Shown in pieces: positions 15,247 through 24,243 of a stretch of DNA of 39,434 bases. The position numbers and the translations under genes were made by a program. The notes under the pieces were generated by a model, which searched no databases, had not been told where the DNA came from, and saw only the letters and a program-made list of their open reading frames with translations. The stretch spans positions 1 through 39,434 of the forward strand of contig JAFEBT010000009.1 in assembly GCA_018242545.1 (NCBI GenBank). The letters run 5' to 3'. Numbering within the stretch: the stretch's first letter is position 1; the number at the start of each line of letters is the position of its first letter. This DNA is from Pseudomonadota bacterium (lineage in GTDB: Bacteria > Pseudomonadota > Alphaproteobacteria > 16-39-46).

Positions 15247-16380
15247 TTACTCAAGGAGCCCATGTAATTCTTCTCCTGATGCCTCCCATCGCTGCTGCAT
15301 GTGAAATGCGTTTAAGTCTGCCTGGGACCGTTTCGGAAACCCCTCAAGACTTGTATCATAATATTGTGGCAAATGTTTTTTTAATTCTGCTGTCAAGGCA
15401 AAGGATAGGTCTTCAATTTCTTGAGGTCCTTTGAAGCCTGTGGCCTCCATGCGTTGTTCAAGATCCATAAGTTTTTGTGTAAATCTATCTTCTAATGTCA
15501 TTTCTAAAAGAGCAGATGTAATATTTAGTGCGAATAAGCTACAATTGTTGTCTTCTTCGGATTGTATGCCTAATGAAATATAAATTAAAGGGGTCGTTCT
15601 GACCACATGTGCCGTATATCCACCGTTACAAAATAGTCTTACATTCTCAAACGTAAGACCTGGAAAATTTCCTTCAAGTTTATTGAGAGCCTCTATAGGG
15701 TCCTGAGATAAAAAAGCAGGCTCTTTTTGTCCTTTATACTTTTTTAAGGGTCCGGAATTTACATCGCTTAGAGATACAACTGGCAAGAGAGATATGCCTG
15801 AAGAGGGAGAGGCTTCCTTTTTTTTAACTGTTTCATGGTTTGTAAATGTGGATTTAAGATTGCTAAACCATTGTAGATTGTCTCCACTATCAATCCAAAA
15901 AGAGGCGTGTATATAGCTTCTATCTGCATTCATTATGTGGAATATTGTCGTAGCATGGCGATTTAAGGAATCAAAGTTTGCGTTGCAAAGTGTTATCCAA
16001 AATTGAGGTAGGCGTGAGGTGAGCAAGTCATAATATCCTTTATAAGTTCCACCATATCTTTCATCATCTAGTATATCAATATCCGTAAAAGGAAGGCCAA
16101 GCTGAATCCCATCAATAATTTTTCGAATGTCATTTGGATGCAGAGGAGGCATTACAAAAGTTTTTGAATTTTGGTTAAATCTAGCTACATAGGATTTCTC
16201 AATGGCACCAAGAGATCCATGTTTGCAAAATTCTTTTTTTTTGATATCTTGGCGGTAGCTCGTTGAAAGGAGATTATAAAGCCATAGTTCTTGCTCAGTG
16301 CAGTCTGTAGGCCCATGTTCATTAAAATTTTCAGAAGAATAAGAACGTTTTAAGTAGGGAAGAATTCCTGGCATTTTCAA
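15247..16380 (-). CDS. Unknown protein with a CE-clan-like His/Gln/Cys pattern, probably the body of an exported protein
   Basis: I do not recognise this 377-residue protein by family, but two blocks are suggestive. IHASFWID (His158, Asp164) resembles the His region of CE-clan enzymes (YopJ-type acetyltransferases and Ulp/SENP proteases). GIQSEEDNNCSLFAL (Gln273, Cys280) resembles their oxyanion Gln and nucleophile Cys. The His-to-Cys gap of 122 residues is longer than usual, the residue after Cys is Ser rather than Gly, and no clear acidic third residue is visible, so this is a hypothesis. The gene has only TTG (16380) or ATG (16374) starts with a weak ribosome site. Its frame stays open upstream through an A8 tract into the preceding signal-peptide frame. 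Confidence 0.6.
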   Translation of the reverse strand: MKMPGILPYLKRSYSSENFNEHGPTDCTEQELWLYNLLSTSYRQDIKKKEFCKHGSLGAIEKSYVARFNQNSKTFVMPPLHPNDIRKIIDGIQLGLPFTDIDILDDERYGGTYKGYYDLLTSRLPQFWITLCNANFDSLNRHATTIFHIMNADRSYIHASFWIDSGDNLQWFSNLKSTFTNHETVKKKEASPSSGISLLPVVSLSDVNSGPLKKYKGQKEPAFLSQDPIEALNKLEGNFPGLTFENVRLFCNGGYTAHVVRTTPLIYISLGIQSEEDNNCSLFALNITSALLEMTLEDRFTQKLMDLEQRMEATGFKGPQEIEDLSFALTAELKKHLPQYYDTSLEGFPKRSQADLNAFHMQQRWEASGEELHGLLE

Positions 16381-16388
16381 GAACCCTG

Positions 16389-16571
16389 TTAAGTTTTTTT
16401 TGTAGGAGAAGTTCCATTTAAGCTTTCTCTAAAGGCATCAACATGAGCATTGAAAGTAGAGGATAAGGTGCGCGAATGAGTGATGGGCTTTTCAATATCA
16501 CAAATCATTGCTCTCCCTTCAGAAAAAAGAAAGAGGTTTAACAGTACAAAAAATATAAAAACTTTTTTCAT
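16389..16571 (-). CDS. Signal-peptide frame, probably the N-terminal part of the split exported gene
   Basis: From the ATG at 16571, which has a GAGGA ribosome site six bases upstream, this encodes 60 residues. A strong signal peptide (MKKVFIFFVLLNLFLFSEGRA) is followed by about 40 residues without known motifs. The frame ends in TAA right after an A8 run (plus-strand T8 at 16394-16401) and only nine bases before the next gene. A one-base backward slip, or one extra A, would continue it without interruption into the 377-residue frame. It may therefore be a small secreted protein in its own right, one half of a frameshifted gene, or the start of a protein made by slippage. Confidence 0.65.
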   Translation of the reverse strand: MKKVFIFFVLLNLFLFSEGRAMICDIEKPITHSRTLSSTFNAHVDAFRESLNGTSPTKKT

Positions 16572-16754
16572 TTGAATCCTCATTTCATATAAATCTTCAT
16601 AGAAACAAATTTTTAAATACATGTCCAAATATATATAGTAATGGGCAAAAAGCAAATAATCTTCATTATTATGTATTTTTAAAGATTTGTTTTCTATTAG
16701 TTAATAATCTTAAAAAGAAAGTGAAAAGGAAATCTTTTAGAAAGAGATGAAAAT

Positions 16755-17159
16755 TTAAACCGAGAAAATAAACTGATAAGGAAGAAGATCCTGAAGAGAA
16801 ACATCAATGTAAGTAGATCCATTTGGAAAAATAATAGGAATATCTTTTCCAAATTCAGCAATAACTTGCCGGCAAGCGCCGCAAGGAGATGTTAAATGTG
16901 CATGGGGAATTGATGTAATTGCAACGGCTTTGAGACGCATATCAGGTCCTTCTTGCGCAACAGCAGAAAAAACGGCATTTCTTTCTGCGCAAATGGAAAG
17001 ACCATAGGACGCATTTTCGACATTCGTACCTGTAAAAATTTGATTTTTTTCGGTGAGAAGAGCACAGCCGACCTTAAATTTGGAATAAGGAGAATAAGAA
17101 TTAAGCGCAACTTTTTCCGCTTTTTGAATAAGATTTTGACGAATATCTGATGAAATCAT
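16755..17159 (-). CDS. cdd: Cytidine deaminase
   Basis: This 134-residue, homotetrameric-type cytidine deaminase converts cytidine and deoxycytidine to uridine and deoxyuridine for pyrimidine salvage. The zinc site is complete: CAERNAVF (Cys57, catalytic Glu59) and PCGACRQ (Cys93, Cys96). The N-terminal SYSPYSKFKVGCAL and GTNVENASYGLSICAE blocks are family hallmarks. It is separated from the cold-shock gene upstream by a terminator, so it may rely on weak read-through or its own promoter, which I could not identify. Confidence 0.96.
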   Translation of the reverse strand: MISSDIRQNLIQKAEKVALNSYSPYSKFKVGCALLTEKNQIFTGTNVENASYGLSICAERNAVFSAVAQEGPDMRLKAVAITSIPHAHLTSPCGACRQVIAEFGKDIPIIFPNGSTYIDVSLQDLLPYQFIFSV

Positions 17160-17191
17160 TTTAAAATCCTACATTAAAAAAGCAAAAAGAT

Positions 17192-17236
17192 AAAAAAAAA
17201 GGAAAGAGGTTATTTTAACTCTTTCCTTTTTCTTTT
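17192..17236 (-). terminator. Terminator after the cold-shock gene
   Basis: GGAAAGAG (17201-17208) pairs with CTCTTTCC (17219-17226) around a ten-base loop. The stem is extended by flanking A and T tracts and on the minus strand is followed by a T9 run. The symmetry means it could also stop transcripts from the other direction. Confidence 0.85.
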
Positions 17237-17245
17237 TTTAAAATT

Positions 17246-17452
17246 TTAGTCAACAGGCTTTAGATCGACAGCGGATGTCTTTCCTTTTTCTGTTGCAAGT
17301 TCATAAGAAATGCTTTGGCCTTCATTTAAGGACCGGAGGCCCGCACGCTCAAGGGCGGAAATATGAACGAATACGTCCTTTGATCCGTCTTGTGGTTGAA
17401 TGAAACCGTATCCTTTTGTGGTGTTAAACCATTTAACTGTACCAATCGCCAT
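17246..17452 (-). CDS. Cold-shock domain protein (CspA family)
   Basis: This 68-residue single cold-shock domain carries both RNA-binding motifs, KGYGFI (RNP1) and DVFVHI (RNP2), after the standard start [10 protein letters not shown]. It binds single-stranded nucleic acid and acts as an RNA chaperone. The ATG has an AGGTAGAGAAG ribosome site. A long leader with hairpins precedes it, as in many cold-induced csp genes; whether this copy is cold-induced cannot be read from the protein. Confidence 0.96.
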   Translation of the reverse strand: MAIGTVKWFNTTKGYGFIQPQDGSKDVFVHISALERAGLRSLNEGQSISYELATEKGKTSAVDLKPVD

Positions 17453-17487
17453 ATTGTCTTCTCTACCTTAATATTTCGTTAAAAAAC

Positions 17488-17529
17488 CCTAAGGAACCCA
17501 TTTCCTGAGGACGAAAAGCGCAAAACGCT
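17488..17529 (-). promoter_or_regulatory. Hairpins in the cold-shock gene leader
   Basis: On the minus strand CCTCAGGAA and TTCCTTAGG (17502-17510 with 17488-17496) pair with one mismatch around a five-base loop. The small stem AGCG/CGCT lies just before it (17517-17529). Both are within 80 bases of the start codon, upstream of the ribosome site. A TTGACA hexamer lies further upstream (17577-17582), but its -10 partner is poor. A temperature-responsive leader is plausible by analogy with csp genes. Confidence 0.45.
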
Positions 17530-17728
17530 CAAGTTCCAAACTCTTTAACGCAAAGGAAATCTTGTATTTTCTTTAATGTCAAAGCATATATTAGAAACCT
17601 TGATTAAAACATACCCTGTTAAAAAAAATAAAACAACTCTTAATTCACTCATAATTCTGGTTCAAAGTGTAAAAAAATTTTTAAACGTGACTTTTTGAAC
17701 AGAAAACTTAAGAAAAAAACCTTCTTTC

Positions 17729-17757
17729 TTTACAAAAATCCTAGGGCAACGTATAAA
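17729..17757 (+). promoter_or_regulatory. Sigma70-type promoter for aspC
   Basis: TTTACA (17729-17734) and TATAAA (17752-17757) are 17 bases apart. The leader would start near 17764. Between it and the start codon lies a small hairpin, AACCC...GGGTT (17773-17792), followed by AAGTTTTT, which could act as a weak attenuator. The rest of the gap back to the cold-shock gene holds only that gene's leader. Confidence 0.65.
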
Positions 17758-17831
17758 ATCTTAATCTTTTAAAACCCTTTTAGAGAGGGGTTAAGTTTTT
17801 AATAGTTTACTTTAATGATTTGGATGTTCTC

Positions 17832-19034
17832 ATGTCTTTTTTTGCACATCGTTTGAGTATGATTAAACCATCTTCCACCCTTGAAATTTCTGCAAAAGCC
17901 GCGGCTTTAAAAGCTTCTGGCCATGATGTTATAGGTCTTGGAGCAGGGGAACCTGACTTTGATACACCTGAATTTATCAAGCAGGCTGCTCTAAAAGCGC
18001 TTGAACGGGGAGAGACGAAGTATACAGCCGTAGAAGGAACATTGTCTTTAAGAAAAGCAATTTGCCAAAAATTTTTGACAGAAAATGACCTTATATACGA
18101 TCCTTCAGAAATTATCGTATCGTGTGGAGGAAAGCATGTTATTTTTAATGCAATGATCTCAACCTTAAATCCAGGAGATGAAGTTATTATTCCTGCGCCC
18201 TATTGGGTATCTTATCTCGATATTGTGCTTTTATTTGGAGGTGTTCCAAAAATTATTCAAGGAGGAGAAGATAATAATTTTAAAATAACGCCAAACCTTT
18301 TGGAAGAAATGATTACGCCAAAGACAAAATGGGTTATTTTAAATTCGCCAAGTAATCCTACAGGGATGTGTTATGATGAAAATGAATTGAAGGCCTTGGG
18401 AGACGTTTTAAAAAAATACCCTTCAGTTTGGATTTTAAGTGATGATATTTATGAGCATCTGATTTTTGATGGTTTAAAATTTAAAACACTTGCTCAAGTT
18501 GTCCCTGACTTAAAATCGCGTATTTTAATTGTTAATGGTGTCTCCAAGACGTATGCGATGACAGGTTGGCGTATTGGGTATGGGGCTGCTCCAAAGGAAC
18601 TTATTTCTTCCATGAAAATGGTCCAATCACAATGTACTTCAAATGCAACATCGATTGCTCAAGCTGCGGCTGAAGAAGCTTTAAAAGGAGATCAAACCTT
18701 TTTAAAAGAACGTCAAAAAATTTTTGAAGAAAGACGGAATCGTATCGTGGATCTTTTAAATGCTTGTCCATTTTTCTCTTGTTTGAAGCCACAAGGCGCT
18801 TTTTATGTTTATCCTTCTGTAAAAGGGATTATAGGAAAGAAAACACCCCAAGGAAAGATTTTGACAACAGACTCAGACGTTGCAACATATTTCTTGGATT
18901 CTGTAGGTGTTGCTGTTGTACCAGGTGAAGCCTTTGGTCTTTCACCTTATGTACGGATATCTTATGCAACCTCCATGGGTCTATTAGAAGAAGCCTGCGC
19001 GCGGCTTAAAAAAGCTGTCGAACAACTTGTATGA
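17832..19034 (+). CDS. aspC: Aspartate aminotransferase, class I PLP-dependent
   Basis: This is a 400-residue fold-type I aminotransferase of the alphaproteobacterial/thermophile aspartate aminotransferase group. It exchanges amino groups between aspartate and 2-oxoglutarate. Conserved blocks are VIGLGAGEPDFDTP near residue 35, YTAVEGTLSLRKAI, PAPYWVSY, NSPSNPTG (contains the Asn that contacts PLP), SDDIYEHL, and GVSKTYAMTGWRIGY with the PLP Lys. The C-terminal Arg in YVRISYA binds the substrate carboxylate. The ATG at 17832 matches the usual MSFLA-like beginning; the TTG at 17820 is upstream in frame and less likely. Confidence 0.94.
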   Translation: MSFFAHRLSMIKPSSTLEISAKAAALKASGHDVIGLGAGEPDFDTPEFIKQAALKALERGETKYTAVEGTLSLRKAICQKFLTENDLIYDPSEIIVSCGGKHVIFNAMISTLNPGDEVIIPAPYWVSYLDIVLLFGGVPKIIQGGEDNNFKITPNLLEEMITPKTKWVILNSPSNPTGMCYDENELKALGDVLKKYPSVWILSDDIYEHLIFDGLKFKTLAQVVPDLKSRILIVNGVSKTYAMTGWRIGYGAAPKELISSMKMVQSQCTSNATSIAQAAAEEALKGDQTFLKERQKIFEERRNRIVDLLNACPFFSCLKPQGAFYVYPSVKGIIGKKTPQGKILTTDSDVATYFLDSVGVAVVPGEAFGLSPYVRISYATSMGLLEEACARLKKAVEQLV

Positions 19035-19097
19035 ATAAAGCGTATCTTCCTCTTTTAAAGGGGAAAGGATGTCAATCATCTGTATGAAGGAAACGGT

Positions 19098-19544
19098 ATG
19101 AAAATTTTTCAAGCAAATGAAACGCACCTTGATTTAGTTGCTTCTTTATTTAATGAGTATCGTGTCTTTTATGATCAGATTTTTGATTTATGTAAGGCTG
19201 AAAACTTTATACGAGATCGTTTACAAAAAAATGATTCTATAATTTTTTTAGTTACGAAAGCGACAGACTTAACGCCTCTAGGATTCGCACAACTTTACCA
19301 CAGTTTTACATCTATTGGTGCTGCTGAAATTTTAATTCTCAATGACTTATATATAAAACCAGAATATAGAAAAAATGGTATCGCAGGTAAGTTGCTTATG
19401 CATATAGAGGAATTTGCGCAAAAAAAAGGAGTGGCTAAAATTACTCTCCAAACAGCGAAATCTAATAGCATTGCTCAGAAATTGTATACATCTTATAGGT
19501 ATAAGCAGGAGAAGAATTTTTTAAATTTTTGTAAGAACGTATAA
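19098..19544 (+). CDS. GNAT family N-acetyltransferase
   Basis: This 148-residue protein has the GNAT fold. LYIKPEYRKNGIAGKLL near residues 92-109 is motif A, which binds the acetyl-CoA pyrophosphate through the R-x-x-G-I-A/G loop. A typical motif B, LQTAKSNSIAQKLYTSYRY, follows. The substrate is unknown. An AAGGA site lies upstream of the ATG. It sits alone between aspC and the rod-shape operon and could be an accessory gene. Confidence 0.9.
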   Translation: MKIFQANETHLDLVASLFNEYRVFYDQIFDLCKAENFIRDRLQKNDSIIFLVTKATDLTPLGFAQLYHSFTSIGAAEILILNDLYIKPEYRKNGIAGKLLMHIEEFAQKKGVAKITLQTAKSNSIAQKLYTSYRYKQEKNFLNFCKNV

Positions 19545-19550
19545 GCTTGA

Positions 19551-19596
19551 TGGTATTTCATACCACACTTCTTCCCTCTCGAGGGTAAAATTTTTT
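19551..19596 (+). terminator. Possible terminator after the GNAT gene
   Basis: TGGTAT-TTC-ATACCA forms a perfect six-pair hairpin (19551-19565). A second short GC-rich inverted repeat, CCCTC-TC-GAGGG (19574-19585), is followed by TAAAATTTTTT. Its loop is short, so it is a weaker candidate than the other terminators in the window. Confidence 0.4.
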
Positions 19597-19606
19597 CCAT
19601 GAGCTG

Positions 19607-19634
19607 TTGCAAAAGTTTTCTGAAAGTTTATACT
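19607..19634 (+). promoter_or_regulatory. Sigma70-type promoter for the rod-shape operon
   Basis: TTGCAA (19607-19612) and TATACT (19629-19634) are 16 bases apart, about 50-60 bases before the mreB start codon. AAAAGGAA immediately before the ATG at 19692 supplies the ribosome site. No equally good promoter is seen inside the following five genes. Confidence 0.65.
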
Positions 19635-19676
19635 CGTTTCCAAGATTTAAGAATTTTTCATATAATAATATAATAA

Positions 19677-20726
<1,050 letters not shown>

Positions 20727-20746
20727 TAAGAAGAGAGGATGCGAAT

Positions 20747-21694
20747 GTGATTTCAAGTTCTAAAAAATTTAACTTATTATCGCGCGCGCCTCAACGCTTT
20801 TTAACGAGAAGATTGCGTAAGTTAACACTATCGCCAACTTTTAAGTCAAAAGTAAATTTAAGCACGCTTTCTTTTTATACGGTTATTATCCTTTTTTTAA
20901 TTGTTTCATCTGGTTTTTTCGGAATAATGCCGGCTTTTTTGAAGCGAGAAGAACTCTTAGATAGAACAGCGCCCCTTTTAAAAGAACTAAATAGGCCTTT
21001 TGAGGCTTTACGTTCTCTTACAACAAAGATGGAAGATTTTTGGGCGCTTTCAGCTCATATAAAAGATCTTCATCATATTGAAAATGAAAGAGAGTTTTGG
21101 AAAGCACAAGCAGCCTATTTAAGACGAGAAAATGAAATCTTAAAAAATGAAGTTCATTTTAAAAAGCAAAGAAGCTCCCTTTTTGGGACACTGCCAGACA
21201 TTAAAAAAACAGCGCAAGTCATTGCACGGCCCATGGATACCTTTAAACATCATTTTATTATAGAAGGGGGGGGCGATGAGGGAATTGCAAAAGGAGATGT
21301 TGCCATTACTGCCAAAGGGCTTGTTGGACGTTTTATAGAAGTTGGAAAAAAAGCTTCACGTCTTCTTCTTATAACAGACATGGATTCACGTGTTCCTGTT
21401 ATTTTAGAATCTTCCAAGCATTCTGCTATTTTAATGGGAGAAGGCACAAATTTACCGCTCTTAACGCGTCTTCAAGAAGATATGATGAAATCTCCTCCGC
21501 AGATTGGAGAGTTGGTTTGTACCTCGGGGGTAGGAGGAATTTTTCCTCCCAATATTCCTATTGGTATTATTGCAAGCAAAACGGAAGATGCCTACCGGGT
21601 TCAGCTTTTTAATGACTTTAATAATTTAAGTGTGGTGACGATTGTGCCCTCTTACGAAGCCTTTTTAGAGGATCTGAATTTTGATAAAGTATAA
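20747..21694 (+). CDS. mreC: Rod-shape determining protein MreC
   Basis: This 315-residue, single-pass inner-membrane protein has one helix (about 44-65). A coiled-coil region (about 95-142) follows, with two beta-barrel domains carrying ARPMDTFKHHFIIEGGGDEGIAKGDVAIT, GLVGRFIEVG and LLLITDMDSRVPV. All are standard MreC blocks. MreC scaffolds PBP2 and MreD. It starts with GTG, with AGAGGA eight bases upstream; the overlapping ATG is out of frame. Confidence 0.94.
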   Translation: MISSSKKFNLLSRAPQRFLTRRLRKLTLSPTFKSKVNLSTLSFYTVIILFLIVSSGFFGIMPAFLKREELLDRTAPLLKELNRPFEALRSLTTKMEDFWALSAHIKDLHHIENEREFWKAQAAYLRRENEILKNEVHFKKQRSSLFGTLPDIKKTAQVIARPMDTFKHHFIIEGGGDEGIAKGDVAITAKGLVGRFIEVGKKASRLLLITDMDSRVPVILESSKHSAILMGEGTNLPLLTRLQEDMMKSPPQIGELVCTSGVGGIFPPNIPIGIIASKTEDAYRVQLFNDFNNLSVVTIVPSYEAFLEDLNFDKV

Positions 21695-21859
21695 AAAGAG
21701 AATTAATGGAGTTTCTGACGCAGGTTAATCAGACAAAAAATTTTACAAAAATAAAAGGAAGCATTTTTTGAAAGCCCCGTGTTAATTAAATAGAACTTGA
21801 TCTTTATCTTTATCTTAAGTTTTTTCTGGGGGCAGAATGTCTTTTTAGAAAGTTTGAGC

Positions 21860-22420
21860 ATGAACCATTGGGAAAAAAAATATCAAAAAAAAGAAAATTC
21901 ATATTTTTTCTTAAAGCATTTTAAGAAAAGTAAAAAAACATTATTTTTAGGAATACTCTTTTTTTTGAGTTTCTGGGTAGGGCTTCTTAAAATTCCAGGA
22001 CTTAACATTATATGGCCAGATTATATAATGGGGGTCCTTTTTTTTTGGACACTTTATCGTCCACATCTTATTCCTTTGGGATTTCTTGTGGTTCTTGGGA
22101 TAATAGATGATATTCTTTCTGGAAATATATTAGGGCAAGCGCCTCTTTTATGGATTCTCTTTTATATTGGTGCTTTATCTCAAAGGAAATTTTTAATTAA
22201 AAAATCTTTTAAAAAAATTTGGATTTTCTTTTCCTTTACATTTTTAGGATATTTAGGTTTAAAGTGGATCTTTATGTGCATGTTTCAAAGATGTCAGGGC
22301 CTTTTTTTTCTAATGTTGATCCAATTTTTGATGACAGTAGGAGCATATCCTTTTATTACCTTGCTTTTAATTCAAGTAAAAAAAGGAGTATCTTTTAAAG
22401 TGACAAAAGAAGCAGAGTGA
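21860..22420 (+). CDS. mreD: Rod-shape determining protein MreD
   Basis: This small polytopic inner-membrane protein is about 186 residues from the ATG at 21860. An in-frame TTG at 21797 would add 21 hydrophobic residues. It has about five membrane helices. LGIIDDILSGNILGQAPLL is the conserved MreD segment with an acidic Asp pair in a hydrophobic region. MreD assembles with MreC and PBP2. Sequence conservation is low, as usual for MreD; order and topology support the call. It ends one base before the next start codon. Confidence 0.87.
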   Translation: MNHWEKKYQKKENSYFFLKHFKKSKKTLFLGILFFLSFWVGLLKIPGLNIIWPDYIMGVLFFWTLYRPHLIPLGFLVVLGIIDDILSGNILGQAPLLWILFYIGALSQRKFLIKKSFKKIWIFFSFTFLGYLGLKWIFMCMFQRCQGLFFLMLIQFLMTVGAYPFITLLLIQVKKGVSFKVTKEAE

Positions 22421-22421
22421 A

Positions 22422-24233
22422 ATGTACGACGATAAAAATCAATCTCTTTTTACGCGTCGAAGTATAGTATTAGGAACAATAGGCGTTGGTCTTCTCGGGG
22501 TTGTTGTCTCGCGATTAAGTTATCTTCAGCTTTTAAAGAAAGGATATTATGCTCTTCTTTCAGATGATAACCGGATCAGCTTAAGATTTGTTCCTCCTAA
22601 AAGGGGAAAGATTAAGGACCGTTGGGGATCTGTCCTTGCTTATGATATTAAAAGTTTTAGAGCTGTTGTTAATCTTGAAATTCTTGAACTTAATAAGATT
22701 CCGTTACGTCCCTATCTTGAAAAGTTAGCATCTCTTTTAAATCTAACAGAACAAGATATAAAAAATATTCTTAAAGAGAAAAAGCGGAGTTTAAAATTTA
22801 TTCCTCTTCTTTTGAAAGATAATATTTCATGGGCTGATGTTGCAAAGATCGAGCTTAGTCTTTTAGATATGCCTGGTGTTCTGATAGAAGAAGGAACACG
22901 TCGTTTTTATCCTTTTAAAGAAGTTTTTTCTCATATAATTGGATATGTTGGTATCCCTTCAGAAAATGAGTTGAAGAATAATGAAGGTGGATTGAATGGA
23001 AATCTTAAAACCGGGAAAAGTGGCCTTGAGAAAATATTTGATGTTTCTTTACGCGGAGAACCTGGGGTTAGAAAAGTTGAAGTAAATGCCCGCGGAAGAC
23101 CTATTCGAGACCTTTCTCAAGAAAAGCCAAAAGAAGGACAAGACTTTATTTCAACCTTTGATCTTGATCTTCAACAGCGTCTTATGGAGGAATTAAGAGA
23201 ACATCCGAGTGCAACAGGTGTCCTCCTGGATATAAGGACAGGGGATATTCTTGCGCTTGCATCTCAACCTTCTTTTGATTCAAATCTTTTTTCAGAAAAT
23301 ATCTCGCAAGAAAATTGGCAAGCCCTTCAAAAAGATCCTTTTACACCTCTAATTAATAAAGCTGTGGGGGGGCTGTATGCACCTGGATCTACTTTTAAAA
23401 TGTGCGTGGCACTGGCGGCGCTTGAAAAAGGGGTTATTGATGAACACACATCCTCTTATTGTCGTGGGCACATGATGCTTGGGAATCACAAATTTCATTG
23501 CTGGAAAAAAGAATCCCATGGCCGCGTTGCTTTAAGAGAGGCGTTTCAAAGATCGTGTGACATTTATTTTTGGGAAATTGGGAAGCGCGCGGGTATTGAA
23601 GAAATTGCGCGTATGGCTAACCGTCTAGGTCTCGGGTCTCTTCCTTTTTTGGGGTTAAATGGAGAAAAAAGAGGCGTCATTCCAAACAAAGAATGGAAAT
23701 TAGGGCGATTTAATGAGCCTTGGTATATGGGTGATACATTTAATGCCTCTATTGGGCAAGGCTACGTTCTGTCCACTCCTCTTGAATTAGCCGTTATGAC
23801 AGCAAGACTGGCAAGTGGTGGAAAATCTGTTATTCCCCGTCTCTCTTTAAATGAGCCTTTTTCTCCTTTTGAATCTCTTGGGATACAAGAAAGACATATC
23901 AATCTTATTTTAGAGGGAATGAATAGAGCTTGTAATGAACCAGGAGGAACAGCTTATGCACATCGAATTCAGGAACTTGACTTTTTGATGGGAGGTAAAA
24001 CAGGAACTTCTCAAGTCAAGCGTATTAGTTTGAGTGAACGTGCGCGCGGCGTTCGAAAGACGCATGAACTTGAGTGGAAATTACGTAACCATTCTTTCTT
24101 TGTAGGATATGCCCCTATCCACGCGCCTCGATATGCAATGAGTGTTTTAATCGAGCATGGAGGAGATGGCCTCAATAGTGTGCCGATCGTCCAGCGCCTT
24201 CTTCTTGCAGCACAAAAAAGAGATTTTGCATGA
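22422..24233 (+). CDS. mrdA: Penicillin-binding protein 2 (elongation transpeptidase)
   Basis: PBP2 is the elongasome transpeptidase. The 603-residue protein has one membrane helix (about 15-36) and a non-catalytic dimerisation region that starts near RFVPPKRGKIKDRWG. The transpeptidase domain has S-T-F-K (Ser323 as nucleophile), S-C-D (378-380) and K-T-G in MGGKTGTSQ. GLYAPGSTFKM and QRSCDIYFW are typical of the PBP2 class. It follows mreD by one base and precedes rodA by ten. Confidence 0.97.
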   Translation: MYDDKNQSLFTRRSIVLGTIGVGLLGVVVSRLSYLQLLKKGYYALLSDDNRISLRFVPPKRGKIKDRWGSVLAYDIKSFRAVVNLEILELNKIPLRPYLEKLASLLNLTEQDIKNILKEKKRSLKFIPLLLKDNISWADVAKIELSLLDMPGVLIEEGTRRFYPFKEVFSHIIGYVGIPSENELKNNEGGLNGNLKTGKSGLEKIFDVSLRGEPGVRKVEVNARGRPIRDLSQEKPKEGQDFISTFDLDLQQRLMEELREHPSATGVLLDIRTGDILALASQPSFDSNLFSENISQENWQALQKDPFTPLINKAVGGLYAPGSTFKMCVALAALEKGVIDEHTSSYCRGHMMLGNHKFHCWKKESHGRVALREAFQRSCDIYFWEIGKRAGIEEIARMANRLGLGSLPFLGLNGEKRGVIPNKEWKLGRFNEPWYMGDTFNASIGQGYVLSTPLELAVMTARLASGGKSVIPRLSLNEPFSPFESLGIQERHINLILEGMNRACNEPGGTAYAHRIQELDFLMGGKTGTSQVKRISLSERARGVRKTHELEWKLRNHSFFVGYAPIHAPRYAMSVLIEHGGDGLNSVPIVQRLLLAAQKRDFA

Positions 24234-24243
24234 AAGGGAAATA

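Noticed and set aside
24157-24243. N-terminal extension of rodA to 24157
   Set aside because: It would overlap mrdA by 77 bases; the ATG at 24244 has a good ribosome site and the expected start.
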